A stretch of 64,000 bases of DNA from Acidovorax_G lacteus (GCF_039540375.1 NZ_BAABEX010000030.1:124001-188000), one strand, 5' to 3'; shown: positions 55,835 through 64,000, counted from the stretch's first letter. The notes: generated by a model from the letters alone, not told the origin. Translations and numbers: made by a program.

Positions 55835-57679
55835 ATGTCTTCCCTCCAAGCCCTGCTGCTCGACCGGCTCCTGAGCCCCGCGGCGCACCAGGGCGCAGGC
55901 CCCGTGGCCCATTTGCTGCGCCAGCAGGGGCTGCGGTGTGTGTACCAGCCGCTGGCCGACCTGCGCTCCGGGCACATCTACGCACACGAGGCATTGGTGC
56001 GCGGGCCTGAGGGCACCGCGCTGCACACCCCAGACGCGCTGCTCGCGCAGGCCCGTGCCGAGGGGCTGCTGCACGACTTTGAAATCGCCTGTGTGGTGCA
56101 GGCGCTGCAAGGCTGGACGGCGCTGCAGGCACCGGGGCGGCTGTTCATCAACATCAGCGCCGATGCGCTGGTGCACACCATGCGCCTGTGCCCGCCGGGC
56201 ACCCTGGGCGCGGTGCTGCGGCGCTATGGCCTGCAGCCGCGCATGCTGGTGCTTGAGCTCACCGAGCACGATCGGGTCAGCGATTTGCAGCAACTGGACG
56301 TGGCGCTGCGCGAGGTGCACGCCGCCGGTGCGCGCGTGGCGCTGGACGACTTCGGGGACGGGCGCTCCAGCCTGCGCCTGTGGTCGGAGGTGAAGCCCGA
56401 CTACGTGAAGATCGACAAGTACTTCATCCACGCGATTGCCGACCACCCGGCCCGCCTGCAGATGGTGCAGGCCATCAAGGGCATTGCCGACGTGTTTGGC
56501 ACAGCCCTGGTGGCCGAAGGCATCGAAACGCGTGAAGACCTGCACGCGTTGCGCGATCTGGACATTCCGTACGGCCAGGGCTGGCTGATCGGGCGTCCGG
56601 CGGCTGCGCCGCGCAGCCGCATCGAGGGCGCAGCGCACGACGTGCTGCAAGACCGGCGCGTGGCCGTGCTGCCGCACCTGGGCCAGGCAGCGCGGCCGGG
56701 CATTCTGCGCAGCCTGCTGCGGCTGCACGCCCCGACGGTGACGCCGCACACCCCCAACGAAGCGGTGGCCGCGCTGTTTCGCCAGCAGGCCGATCTGCAC
56801 GCGGTGGCCGTGGTCGAGGGAGCACGGCCCGTCGGGCTGATCAACCGGCTGCAGTTCATGACGCACTACGCCACACCCTACTTTCGCGAGGTGCACGGCC
56901 GCAAGCCCTGCCTGCAGCAGGCCAACACGGCTCCGCGCGTGGTCGAGATCGACTGCGACGTGGACCAGCTCGTGGGCATTCTCACGTCGCAAGACCAGCG
57001 CTACCTGCGCGACGGCTACATCGTCACCGAGAACGGCCGCTACGTAGGCCTGGGCACGGGCGACGAACTGGTGCGTGCCGTGACCGAAACACGCATCGAG
57101 GCCGCACGGCACGCCAACCCGCTGACCTTTTTGCCGGGCAACATTCCCATCAGCCTGCACCTGCAGCGCCTGCTGGACAGCGGCACGCCCTTTGCGGCCT
57201 GCTACGCCGACCTGAACCACTTCAAGCCCTTCAACGACACCTACGGCTACTGGCAGGGCGACGAGATGATCCGCTGCGCCGCGCGCATTGCCACCGCCCA
57301 CTGCGACCCGCGCCGCGATTTTGTGGGCCATGTGGGCGGAGACGATTTCATGCTGCTCTTCCAGAGCCCGAACTGGCAGCAGCGCTGCGAGCACATTGCC
57401 GCGCAGTTTGCGCTGGAGGCGGCGCAACTGCACGACGAGGAGGCGCGCAGCCAGGGCGGCATCCTGGCAGAAGACCGGCACGGCGTGCAGCGGTTCTTTC
57501 CGCTGGTCACGCTATCGATCGGGGCTGTGCCGGTGGCACCCGGGCGCTTTGCCCGCGCCGAAGAGGTGGCCCATGTAGCAGCCGCCGCCAAGCGCCGCGC
57601 CAAAGCGGCAGCGTCGCCCGTGGTCGTGTGCCTGCCCGACGACGGGGCCTGGCCTGCTGCGCAGGTGCGCGTCGCCTGA
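55835..57679 (+). CDS. EAL-CBS-GGDEF c-di-GMP phosphodiesterase
   Basis: A 614-residue cytoplasmic protein. The N-terminal EAL domain looks active: HEALVRG, NISADAL, LELTE, ALDDFG, KIDKYF, VAEGIET and YGQGWLIGRP are present. A CBS pair follows (about residues 290-420; VTPHTPNEAVAALF, DQRYLRDGYIVTENGR). The GGDEF domain has CYADLNHFKPFNDTYGY but ends in HVGGDDF, a GGDDF variant. It probably degrades c-di-GMP under control of the CBS pair or GTP. The ATG at 55835 lacks a strong ribosome site; an upstream start is possible. Confidence 0.88.
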   Translation: MSSLQALLLDRLLSPAAHQGAGPVAHLLRQQGLRCVYQPLADLRSGHIYAHEALVRGPEGTALHTPDALLAQARAEGLLHDFEIACVVQALQGWTALQAPGRLFINISADALVHTMRLCPPGTLGAVLRRYGLQPRMLVLELTEHDRVSDLQQLDVALREVHAAGARVALDDFGDGRSSLRLWSEVKPDYVKIDKYFIHAIADHPARLQMVQAIKGIADVFGTALVAEGIETREDLHALRDLDIPYGQGWLIGRPAAAPRSRIEGAAHDVLQDRRVAVLPHLGQAARPGILRSLLRLHAPTVTPHTPNEAVAALFRQQADLHAVAVVEGARPVGLINRLQFMTHYATPYFREVHGRKPCLQQANTAPRVVEIDCDVDQLVGILTSQDQRYLRDGYIVTENGRYVGLGTGDELVRAVTETRIEAARHANPLTFLPGNIPISLHLQRLLDSGTPFAACYADLNHFKPFNDTYGYWQGDEMIRCAARIATAHCDPRRDFVGHVGGDDFMLLFQSPNWQQRCEHIAAQFALEAAQLHDEEARSQGGILAEDRHGVQRFFPLVTLSIGAVPVAPGRFARAEEVAHVAAAAKRRAKAAASPVVVCLPDDGAWPAAQVRVA

Positions 57680-57710
57680 GAGGCCACAGGGGCCGCGGCC
57701 TCCCGGCGAC

Positions 57711-58955
57711 TCAGGGCGTGGTCGGGGCTCCGGCCTGGAACCACCGGCCGATCAGCGCGCGCTCGGCGTCGGTGATGCCGGTGGAGTTGTTCATGGGCAT
57801 GAGCTTGGTCACCACCACCTGCTGGTAGATGGCTTGCGCATGCTGGCGCACGGCTGCGTCCGAATCGACGCGCAGGTTCTTCATCTGCACCTGCTCGCCG
57901 TGGCACTGGTAGCAGCGCTGCTCCAGCACAGTACGCACAGCCGCATAGTCAGAACCGGAGCTTGTGCTTGTCCCTGCTTGCGCTGCAGCTATCGATTCAG
58001 TAGTGCCTGCCGCTGCGGCCGGTGCCGGGGCCGGACGCATCCAGACGGCCGTGGCCAGGATCACCAGCACGCCCACCAGGGCGTAGGGCCAGGGGTGTGC
58101 ATTGCGGCCCAGCTTGTAGCCATGGCGCATGACGAAGAACTGCCGGATCGCAGCCCCCGCAAACATCATGAGGATGAGCACCAGCCAGTTCTGCGGATGG
58201 CTCCAGAGAAAGCTGTAGTGGTTGGACAGCATGGCAAACAGCACCGGCAGCGTGAAGTAGGTGTTGTGCACGCTGCGCTGTTTGCCGCGCTTGCCGTGGA
58301 TCGGGTCCACCGGCGCGCCGGCCTTGATGGACGCCACCACCTTGCGCTGACCCGGAATGATCCAGAAGAACACGTTGGCGCTCATGGCCGTGGCGATCAT
58401 CGCGCCCACCAGCAAAAAGGCCGCACGCCCTGCAAACCAGTGGCAGGCCAGCCAGGAGGCGATGCACACCAGCCCGAACACCAGCGCGCCCACGATGGCA
58501 TCGCCGTTCTTGCGCTGGCCGAACACGCGGCAGATCGCGTCGTACAGCAGCCAGAACACCACCAGAAACGCCAGTGCCACGACGATCGCCTGCGAAGGCG
58601 CCCAATCCATGCGCGACTTGTCGATCAGATAGGTGCTGGCGCTCCAGAGGTACGACACCGTGAACAGCGCGAAGCCGCTGAGCCAGGTGCTGTAGCTCTC
58701 CCAGTAAAACCAGTGCAGGTGCCCGGGCAGCTTGGGGGGCGAGACATTGAACTTGACCGGGTGATAGAAGCCGCCGCCATGCACGGCCCACAGCTCGCCG
58801 CTCACGCCCTGGCGCTTGAGGTCTTCGTCCTGGGGCGGCGTGAGGCTGCTGTCCAAAAAGACGAAGTAGAACGACGAACCGACCCAGGCAATGGCGGTGA
58901 TGACATGGAGCCACCGCAACAGCAGGTTGGCCCAGTCGAGAAGATAGCTTTCCAT
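57711..58955 (-). CDS. puuD: Membrane urate hydroxylase with C-terminal cytochrome c
   Basis: A 414-residue protein of the PuuD group, which hydroxylates urate to 5-hydroxyisourate and passes electrons to the respiratory chain instead of O2. It has about eight membrane segments (LLLRWLHVITAIAWVGSSFYFVFLD near the start, taken in parts). A linker precedes a cytochrome c domain with CYQCHG near residue 350 and a distal Met in KLMPMNNST. The linker (residues about 318-336) is a mini-repeat. The ATG at 58955 is chosen by the family's N-terminal MESYLLDWANLL. Confidence 0.93.
   Translation of the reverse strand: MESYLLDWANLLLRWLHVITAIAWVGSSFYFVFLDSSLTPPQDEDLKRQGVSGELWAVHGGGFYHPVKFNVSPPKLPGHLHWFYWESYSTWLSGFALFTVSYLWSASTYLIDKSRMDWAPSQAIVVALAFLVVFWLLYDAICRVFGQRKNGDAIVGALVFGLVCIASWLACHWFAGRAAFLLVGAMIATAMSANVFFWIIPGQRKVVASIKAGAPVDPIHGKRGKQRSVHNTYFTLPVLFAMLSNHYSFLWSHPQNWLVLILMMFAGAAIRQFFVMRHGYKLGRNAHPWPYALVGVLVILATAVWMRPAPAPAAAAGTTESIAAAQAGTSTSSGSDYAAVRTVLEQRCYQCHGEQVQMKNLRVDSDAAVRQHAQAIYQQVVVTKLMPMNNSTGITDAERALIGRWFQAGAPTTP
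57947..58004 (-). repeat. Mini-repeat copy G, in frame inside puuD
   Basis: On the coding strand it reads ACTGAATCGATAGCTG, then GCAGGGACAAGCACAAGC and a CGGTTCTGACT tail. It is translated as TTESIAAAQAGTSTSSGSD at residues about 318-336, between the membrane domain and the cytochrome c domain. The frame is the same as in acnA and differs from xdhA. Confidence 0.75.
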
Positions 58956-59124
58956 AGTGTTCTCAACCTTGCGGCGGCCGTGGAGCCGCCTGCACACAAC
59001 CTGCTCACCACTGCGGGCGCTCTGAGCAGTTGACGAGGGCCGCGCACCAGGGCGTATTGCACGCCGGGGCACCGCTGCGACCCATGGCCGCACTGGCAGG
59101 CGATGCCTGCAGCGCGGTCCACAC

Positions 59125-59138
59125 AAAGTGTATGCAAG
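59125..59138. promoter_or_regulatory. Possible half-conserved GntR site upstream of puuD
   Basis: AAAGTGTATGCAAG resembles the left half and centre of the perfect palindrome at 61068-61085. It lies 170 bp upstream of the puuD start, in the xdhC-puuD gap. The right half is poorly conserved, so this is tentative. Confidence 0.3.
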
Positions 59139-59183
59139 AACGGTTCCTGCCACCAGCCCGGGGGCTTGGCAGCAGGGCCGGAC

Positions 59184-60014
59184 TTACCCTGAGAGCCCCC
59201 CTTGCACCATGCGCTCCGACCGGCGCAGCAGCAGTTGCGCGACCACAGCGGCCGCGATCACTGCGGGCTCCTTGCCGGTGATGCCGGGCAGCCCGATGGG
59301 GCAGGTGATATGGGCAAGCTCTTCGGGCGCAAAGCCGCGCTCGGCCAGGCGGCGCGAAAACGTCGCCCATTTGGTGCGGCTGCCGATCAGGCCGACGAAA
59401 GGCAGATCGCCCTGCTGGCGCTGGCGGCGCAGGCAGGCGGCCACGATGTCCAAATCCTCGGCGTGGCTGAAGCTCATGACCAGTACCTCGGAGCCAGCGG
59501 GCAGGTCGCGCACGGCTTCGTGTACGGGCTCGGAGACTTCGGTGCTCACGTGTCCGGGCAGGTCGGGCGCAAAAATGCCGTCGCGGCTGTCCACCCAACG
59601 CACGGCATAGGGCAAGGGGACCAGCGCGCGCACCAAGGCGTGGCCCACATGCCCGCCGCCAAACAGCGCCAGCGGCGACAGGCCCTGCCCCAGCCGCCCG
59701 GCCAGCGCGGGCAGATCGTGCGCCGTGACCACGTCGTACGCCAGATGCACCACGCCACCGCAGCATTGCCCCAGACTGGGGCCGAGCGCGTAGCGCGCCG
59801 TACGCGGGCCAGTGCGCCCGGCCAGGCGGGCACGGGCTTCGGCCAGGGCTTCAAACTCCAGATGCCCGCCGCCGATGGTGCCAATGCTGCGCTCCGGCAA
59901 CACGGCCATCCAGGCCCCACGCTCCCGCGGTACCGACCCTTGGGTAGACTCCACCCCCACCAGGCACACGGGCCCTGTGGCCAGGGCCGCCTGCAAATCT
60001 GTCCAATCGCTCAC
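59184..60014 (-). CDS. xdhC: Xanthine dehydrogenase accessory protein XdhC
   Basis: A 276-residue XdhC-family protein that binds the sulfurated molybdenum cofactor and inserts it into XdhB. Motifs are GSVPRERGAWMAVLP, GTIGGGHLEFEAL, GQCCGGVVHLAYD, LFGGGHVGHALVRAL and GLIGSRTKWATFSRRL, which continues into ITCPIGLPGITGKEP. The GTG at 60014, with an AAGGGAG ribosome site about 8 bp upstream, is preferred over the in-frame ATG at 60062. It is separated from xdhAB by 8 kb and sits beside puuD. Confidence 0.95.
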   Translation of the reverse strand: MSDWTDLQAALATGPVCLVGVESTQGSVPRERGAWMAVLPERSIGTIGGGHLEFEALAEARARLAGRTGPRTARYALGPSLGQCCGGVVHLAYDVVTAHDLPALAGRLGQGLSPLALFGGGHVGHALVRALVPLPYAVRWVDSRDGIFAPDLPGHVSTEVSEPVHEAVRDLPAGSEVLVMSFSHAEDLDIVAACLRRQRQQGDLPFVGLIGSRTKWATFSRRLAERGFAPEELAHITCPIGLPGITGKEPAVIAAAVVAQLLLRRSERMVQGGLSG

Positions 60015-60102
60015 CCTGCATGCTCCCTTGCCCTGCGCCTCAGGCCTCTGCGCACCCGGCATGGCCGCAGACGGGGTGCGCCCAGTGGCCCGATACAACA
60101 CC

Positions 60103-60645
60103 ATGACGCATTCTGCCGACCCGCCGCCATCCTTCTCGCGCACCCAGCGCTTTCTGGCCCCTTTGCTGGCGGCGGTGGCCGCGCTCGTGTCCGCCTGCAA
60201 ATCGGCGCCTGAGGCGCCGCCCCCGCCCGTGGACAGCCGCAGCCCGGGTGCCGATGCGCCGCCCGTGACCGGCCCGGTTTCCGCAGCCCAGGGCTCGGCC
60301 CGCCAGTCGGCCGCAGCCACACCGCGCGCCTACCGCCAGGACGCCGCCACCCACCTGTACGGCCTGAACGCCCAGCGCATCTACCAGGGCAAGCTGCCCC
60401 CCATGCTCTACGCCATCGGCGTGCTGGAGGTGGACATCGACCGTGCGGGCCGCGTGACGCGCCTGCACTGGCTGCGCGCGCCGCGCCATGCGCCCGAGGT
60501 GGTGGCCGAGATCGAGCGCACCGTGCGCGCTGCCGCACCGTTTCCGGTGCCAGCCCGCATGGGACGTGTGACCTACACCGACACCTGGCTGTGGGACAAG
60601 AGCGGGCATTTCCAGCTCGATACGCTCAGCGAAGGCCAGCATTAG
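60103..60645 (+). CDS. Predicted periplasmic lipoprotein of unknown role
   Basis: A 180-residue protein. A hydrophobic leader ends in ALVSAC (lipobox, Cys near residue 32). A Pro/Ala/Ser-rich linker follows, and the C-terminal domain (IYQGKLPPMLYAIGVLEVDIDRAGRV, in parts) resembles a TonB-C-like fold, with DGTV-type beta strand VDIDRAGRVTRLHW. It has no TonB membrane anchor, so it is not a standard energy transducer. It diverges from xdhC (start 60014) and is convergent with uraH. No function is proposed beyond a cell-envelope location. Confidence 0.75.
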   Translation: MTHSADPPPSFSRTQRFLAPLLAAVAALVSACKSAPEAPPPPVDSRSPGADAPPVTGPVSAAQGSARQSAAATPRAYRQDAATHLYGLNAQRIYQGKLPPMLYAIGVLEVDIDRAGRVTRLHWLRAPRHAPEVVAEIERTVRAAAPFPVPARMGRVTYTDTWLWDKSGHFQLDTLSEGQH

Positions 60646-60662
60646 CCGTTGACGGCGCCCGC

Positions 60663-61019
60663 TCAGGAGCCGCGGTAGGTCGAATAGCTCCAGGGGCTTG
60701 CCAAGAGCGGCACATGGTAGTGCTGGCTGACGTCGGCAATGCCGAAGTCGATGTGCACCCGGTCGAGAAACGGCGGCTCGGGCAGCTGCACGCCGCGCTG
60801 GCGGAAATACGCCGCCACCTCGAAGCTCAGGCGGTAGGTGCCCGGCCGCAGGCTGGCGTTGTCGTACAGTGGGCCGTCGGGGTTGCGCCCGTCGTGGTTC
60901 AGCACAAAACTGCGCACCGGCGTGGCCTGGCCGGCGGCGTCGGTCTGGTACAGCGTGACCGCCATGCCCGCCGCGGGCGTGCCGTGCATGGTGTCCAGAA
61001 CGTGGGTACTCAAGCCCAT
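60663..61019 (-). CDS. uraH: 5-Hydroxyisourate hydrolase
   Basis: A 118-residue transthyretin-related HIU hydrolase that converts 5-hydroxyisourate to OHCU. It has the N-terminal LSTHVLDTMHG and the diagnostic C-terminal tetrapeptide YRGS. The active-site His and Arg are in THVLD, LNHDGRNPDG and HYHVPLL. The ATG at 61019 is used. It is divergent from the GntR regulator across a perfect palindromic operator. Confidence 0.97.
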   Translation of the reverse strand: MGLSTHVLDTMHGTPAAGMAVTLYQTDAAGQATPVRSFVLNHDGRNPDGPLYDNASLRPGTYRLSFEVAAYFRQRGVQLPEPPFLDRVHIDFGIADVSQHYHVPLLASPWSYSTYRGS

Positions 61020-61067
61020 AGGGAATCTCCTGAATCGCACCCGGGGAATCGGGCATCTGTGTCGACC

Positions 61068-61085
61068 AAAAGTGTATACACTTTT
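61068..61085. promoter_or_regulatory. Perfect 18-bp palindromic operator between uraH and the GntR gene
   Basis: AAAAGTGTATACACTTTT equals its own reverse complement. It lies 49 bp upstream of the uraH start and 26 bp upstream of the GntR start. It has the alternating GT/AC core typical of FadR-type GntR operators. Autoregulation and control of the divergent uraH gene are likely. Confidence 0.85.
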
Positions 61086-61110
61086 AGCCGATCCGTACTA
61101 TCATGCCCTT

Positions 61111-61788
61111 ATGGAATCCTCGTCCACCAGCACCATTGTCGAGGCGCTGACGCGTGCCATCGTCGAGCACCGGCTGCAGCCGGGCGCCAAGCTGGCCGAG
61201 CAGAAGCTGGCCGACCATTTTGGTGTGTCGCGCACGCTGGTGCGCCAGGCGCTGTTCCAGCTCGCGCAGAACCGCCTCATCACCCTGGAGCCCGCACGCG
61301 GCGCGTTCGTAGCCGCCCCTTCGGTGGAAGAGGCACGCCAGGTGTTCGCGGTGCGCCGTATGCTCGAAACCGAAATGACCCGTGCCTTTGTGCGCGCGGT
61401 CACACCCGCCAAGATCAAAGCGCTCAAGGCCCACGTGGCCGCCGAGAAAGCCGCCATGGGCGCTGCCAGCGCCAGCAGCCGCAATGAGTTGCTGGGCGAC
61501 TTCCATGTGCGCATGGCCGAACTCATGGGCAACGAAGTGCTCGCGCAGATGCTGGGCGACCTGGTGTCCCGCTGCGCACTGATCACGCTGATGTACCAGT
61601 CGGCCAGCGCCGCCGAGCATTCGCATGAAGAGCACGCCGAGATCGTGGCGGCGCTGGCCGCGCGCGACGAAGAGCGCGCCGTGGCGCTGATGCAGGCCCA
61701 CCTGGCCCATGTGGAGGCCAGCCTCACCTTTGACCGCAAGCGCCCGGCCAGCGACCTGGCCCTGGCGCTTGCCCCTGTCACGCCCTGA
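61111..61788 (+). CDS. GntR-family (FCD) transcriptional regulator of ureide genes
   Basis: A 225-residue GntR regulator. The N-terminal winged helix has KLAEQKLADHFGVSRTLVRQ. The C-terminal FCD domain has His/Asp residues (DFHVRMAEL, HSHEEHAEI, HLAHVEASL) that could bind a metal ion as in FadR-like proteins. It is followed 15 bp later by puuE and is probably cotranscribed with puuE and uraD-allC. Allantoin or a related ureide is a reasonable effector guess (inference). Confidence 0.92.
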   Translation: MESSSTSTIVEALTRAIVEHRLQPGAKLAEQKLADHFGVSRTLVRQALFQLAQNRLITLEPARGAFVAAPSVEEARQVFAVRRMLETEMTRAFVRAVTPAKIKALKAHVAAEKAAMGAASASSRNELLGDFHVRMAELMGNEVLAQMLGDLVSRCALITLMYQSASAAEHSHEEHAEIVAALAARDEERAVALMQAHLAHVEASLTFDRKRPASDLALALAPVTP

Positions 61789-61802
61789 GAGAGCAACGCC
61801 CC

Positions 61803-62774
61803 ATGGTCTACGACACCACCCTGCCCTACCCGCGCGACCTGGTTGGCTACGGCCGCACGCCCCCGCATGCCCAATGGCCTGGCCGCGCCCGCGTGGCCGT
61901 ACAGTTTGTGCTCAATTACGAAGAAGGCGGCGAAAACGCCACGCTGCACGGCGACGCTGGCTCGGAACAGTTCCTCTCCGAGATGTTCAACCCCGCCAGC
62001 TACCCAGATCGGCACATGAGCATGGAGGGCATCTACGAATACGGCTCGCGCGCCGGGGTGTGGCGCCTGCTGCGCGAGTTTGAAAAGCGACAGCTCCCGC
62101 TCACGGTGTTTGGGGTTTCGACCGCGCTGCAGCGCCACCCCGACGTGACCCATGCCTTCGTGGAACTGGGCCACGAGATCGCCTGCCACGGCCTCAAGTG
62201 GATCCACTACCAGAACGTGCCCGAAGACGTAGAGCGCGCGCACATGGCCGAGGCCATGGCGATCTTGCAGCGGCTGACGGGCCAGCGCGCGCTGGGCTGG
62301 TACACAGGACGCGACAGCCCCAACACCCACCGCCTGGTGGCCGACTATGGCGGCTTTGAGTACGACAGCGACTACTACGGCGACGACCTGCCCTTCTGGA
62401 TGAAGGTGTGCAAGACCGACGGCAGCGTGGTGCCGCAGCTCATCGTGCCCTACACGCTGGACTGCAACGACATGCGCTTTGCGCTGCCCCAGGGCTATTC
62501 GCACGCCGACCCGTTCTTTCAGTACATGAAGGATACGTTCGACGTGCTGTACGCCGAAGGTGACCCGAACGGCGACAACGCGCCCAAGATGATGAGCATC
62601 GGCATGCACTGCCGCCTGCTGGGCCGCCCCGGCCGCATCACCGCGCTGCAGCGCTTTCTGGACCACATCGAGCGCCATTCCGACGTGTGGGTCTGCCGCC
62701 GCCTCGATATCGCGCAGCACTGGAAGCGCGTGCACCCCTTCCCCTCACAGGCCACCGCCACGGGCACCCCATGA
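61803..62774 (+). CDS. puuE: Allantoinase, PuuE type
   Basis: A 323-residue metal-independent allantoinase of the polysaccharide-deacetylase fold, unrelated to the amidohydrolase AllB. Conserved segments are YPRDLVGYGRTPP, FVLNYEEGGENA, GHEIACHGLKWIHYQ and GWYTGRDSPNT. It hydrolyses allantoin to allantoate. Its TGA overlaps the ATG of the fusion gene (ATGA). Confidence 0.95.
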   Translation: MVYDTTLPYPRDLVGYGRTPPHAQWPGRARVAVQFVLNYEEGGENATLHGDAGSEQFLSEMFNPASYPDRHMSMEGIYEYGSRAGVWRLLREFEKRQLPLTVFGVSTALQRHPDVTHAFVELGHEIACHGLKWIHYQNVPEDVERAHMAEAMAILQRLTGQRALGWYTGRDSPNTHRLVADYGGFEYDSDYYGDDLPFWMKVCKTDGSVVPQLIVPYTLDCNDMRFALPQGYSHADPFFQYMKDTFDVLYAEGDPNGDNAPKMMSIGMHCRLLGRPGRITALQRFLDHIERHSDVWVCRRLDIAQHWKRVHPFPSQATATGTP

Positions 62775-64000
62775 CCTCTCTGACCCTTGCCCAACTCAAC
62801 GAGGCGCCCCTGGCCCAGGCCCTGGCCTGGCTGGACGGCACCTACGAGCATTCGCCCTGGATTGCCGAGCGCGCGCTGGCCCAGCGGCCGTTTCGCTCGC
62901 TCGCGCACCTGCGCCAGGCGCTGGTGCAGGCGGTGCGCACCGCCACCACTGACGAGCAACTCGGCCTGATCCGCGCCCACCCCGAGCTGGCGGGCAAGGC
63001 CATGGTGAGCAAGACACTCACCGCCGAATCCACCGGCGAGCAGCAGCGCGCGGGCCTGACCGAATGCACGCCCGAGGAGTTTGAGCGCATCCAGCAGCTC
63101 AACCGCGACTACAACGCGCGCTTCGGCTTCCCGTTCATCCTGGCCGTGCGCGGCCCACGGGGCACGGGCCTGTCCAAGCAGGCCATCATCGCCACCTTCG
63201 CGCGTCGGCTGGACCACCACCCCGAATTCGAACTGGCCGAGGCGCTGCGCAACATCCACCGCATTGCCGAGATTCGCCTGGCCGACAAGTTTGGCGAGCA
63301 GCCCGAGCAGGGCAACCACGTGTGGGACTGGCACGAAAAGCTGGCCGAGCATTCTGACCCGGGCTTTGCCGAGAAAGGCCAGCTCACCGTCACCTACCTG
63401 ACCGACGCGCACCGCGCCTGCGCGCAGCGCATCAGCCACTGGATGCGCGACTGCGGCTTTGACGAAGTGGCCATCGACGCGGTGGGCAACGTGGTGGGCC
63501 GCTACCACCCAGCCCCCGGCAGCCAGGGCCGTTATCTGATGACCGGCAGCCACTACGACACCGTGCGCAACGGCGGCAAGTACGACGGTCGCCTGGGCAT
63601 CTTCGTGCCCATGGCCTGTGTGCGCGACTTGCACCAGGCCGGCAAACGCCTGCCGTTCGGCATTGAAGTGGTGGCCTTTTCGGAAGAAGAAGGCCAGCGC
63701 TACAAGGCCACCTTCCTGGGCTCGGGCGCGTTGATCGGCGACTTCAACCCCGCCTGGCTCGACCAGAAGGACGCCGATGGCATTCCGATGCGCGCAGCCA
63801 TGCAGCAGGCCGGACTGTGCATCGACGACATTCCGAAGCTGCGGCGCGACCCGGCGCAGTACCTGGGTTTCGTCGAGGTGCACATCGAGCAGGGCCCGGT
63901 GCTCAATGAGCTGGACTTGCCACTCGGCGTGGTCACCTCCATCAATGGCAGCGTGCGCCTGCTGTGCGAGATGATCGGCACCGCCAGCCATGCAGGCACC
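62771..64000 (+). CDS. Bifunctional OHCU decarboxylase (UraD) - allantoate amidohydrolase (AllC-like) fusion, 3' end outside window
   Basis: The first 410 residues are present. Residues about 1-170 are a UraD domain (OHCU to S-allantoin) with the catalytic His70 in RAHPELAG and a basic FGFPFILAVRG segment. From about residue 200 an M20-family allantoate amidohydrolase begins, with metal ligands His261 (GSHYDT), Asp272 (YDGRLG), the Glu cluster at 305-307 (SEEEGQR) and HIEQGPVL. The two domains thus catalyse the steps before and after PuuE. The start ATG overlaps the puuE stop. The reading frame stays open to the window end. Confidence 0.93.
   Translation, partial: MTSLTLAQLNEAPLAQALAWLDGTYEHSPWIAERALAQRPFRSLAHLRQALVQAVRTATTDEQLGLIRAHPELAGKAMVSKTLTAESTGEQQRAGLTECTPEEFERIQQLNRDYNARFGFPFILAVRGPRGTGLSKQAIIATFARRLDHHPEFELAEALRNIHRIAEIRLADKFGEQPEQGNHVWDWHEKLAEHSDPGFAEKGQLTVTYLTDAHRACAQRISHWMRDCGFDEVAIDAVGNVVGRYHPAPGSQGRYLMTGSHYDTVRNGGKYDGRLGIFVPMACVRDLHQAGKRLPFGIEVVAFSEEEGQRYKATFLGSGALIGDFNPAWLDQKDADGIPMRAAMQQAGLCIDDIPKLRRDPAQYLGFVEVHIEQGPVLNELDLPLGVVTSINGSVRLLCEMIGTASHAGT

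Noticed and set aside
57680..57702. GAGGCC...GGCCTC dyad between the EAL gene and puuD as a shared terminator
   Set aside because: Six-base stem with an 11-base loop and no T-run.

Overview
The window looks like a chromosomal stretch from a Comamonadaceae bacterium (Burkholderiales, Acidovorax-like). The DNA is GC-rich. It carries a betaproteobacterial H-NS-type protein and an extracellular polyhydroxybutyrate (PHB) depolymerase with its oligomer hydrolase. It also has a full ureide-type purine catabolic set and a short palindromic repeat family that recurs at least seven times. Assignment is by protein and motif recognition only; no search was run. A run of ten Ns at 24565-24574 marks a scaffold join that truncates one gene.

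Layout. 1-4152: partial HAD hydrolase, ferrochelatase (hemH) and a Lon-family protease-like protein. 4160-9481 (minus): a compact six-gene photoprotection operon, transcribed as lipocalin, FAD oxidoreductase, DUF2256 zinc-ribbon protein, DASH cryptochrome, FeS-BCP photolyase and SDR; three of its junctions are ATGA overlaps. 9762-23537: a PHB/3-hydroxybutyrate acquisition locus. A PAS-AAA-Fis sigma-54 activator lies upstream of a near-consensus sigma-54 promoter with dyad enhancer sites. Downstream come a periplasmic binding protein, a secreted PHB depolymerase, livGFHM-type transporter genes, a predicted lipoprotein 3HB-oligomer hydrolase, a second binding protein and an alpha/beta hydrolase. 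A third binding protein lies at the far end on the opposite strand.

23627-36401 is mostly housekeeping: a conserved membrane protein, a truncated GGDEF sensor at the gap, aconitase, H-NS-like protein, CorC-type protein, apaH, rhlE, pcp and dcd. 36457-64000 is a large purine acquisition and degradation region. It has guanine deaminase, an adenine-deaminase-type enzyme, an NdmA/B-like Rieske oxygenase, a BMP/Nup-type ABC transporter with two binding proteins, a LysR regulator, xdhAB and xdhC, membrane urate hydroxylase puuD, uraH, a GntR regulator with a perfect palindromic operator, puuE, and a uraD-allantoate amidohydrolase fusion that runs off the end. A glycerate 2-kinase fits the glyoxylate end of the pathway. 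Two c-di-GMP proteins and a Crp/Fnr regulator sit inside this region.

The two most notable signals are (i) the sigma-54-controlled PHB locus in which a branched-chain-amino-acid-type ABC transporter is embedded between two PHB hydrolases, and (ii) a mini-repeat (GCTAT-N6-8-ATAGC followed by a conserved arm) that has been accommodated in frame, in two different reading frames, within linker regions of aconitase, XdhA and PuuD.
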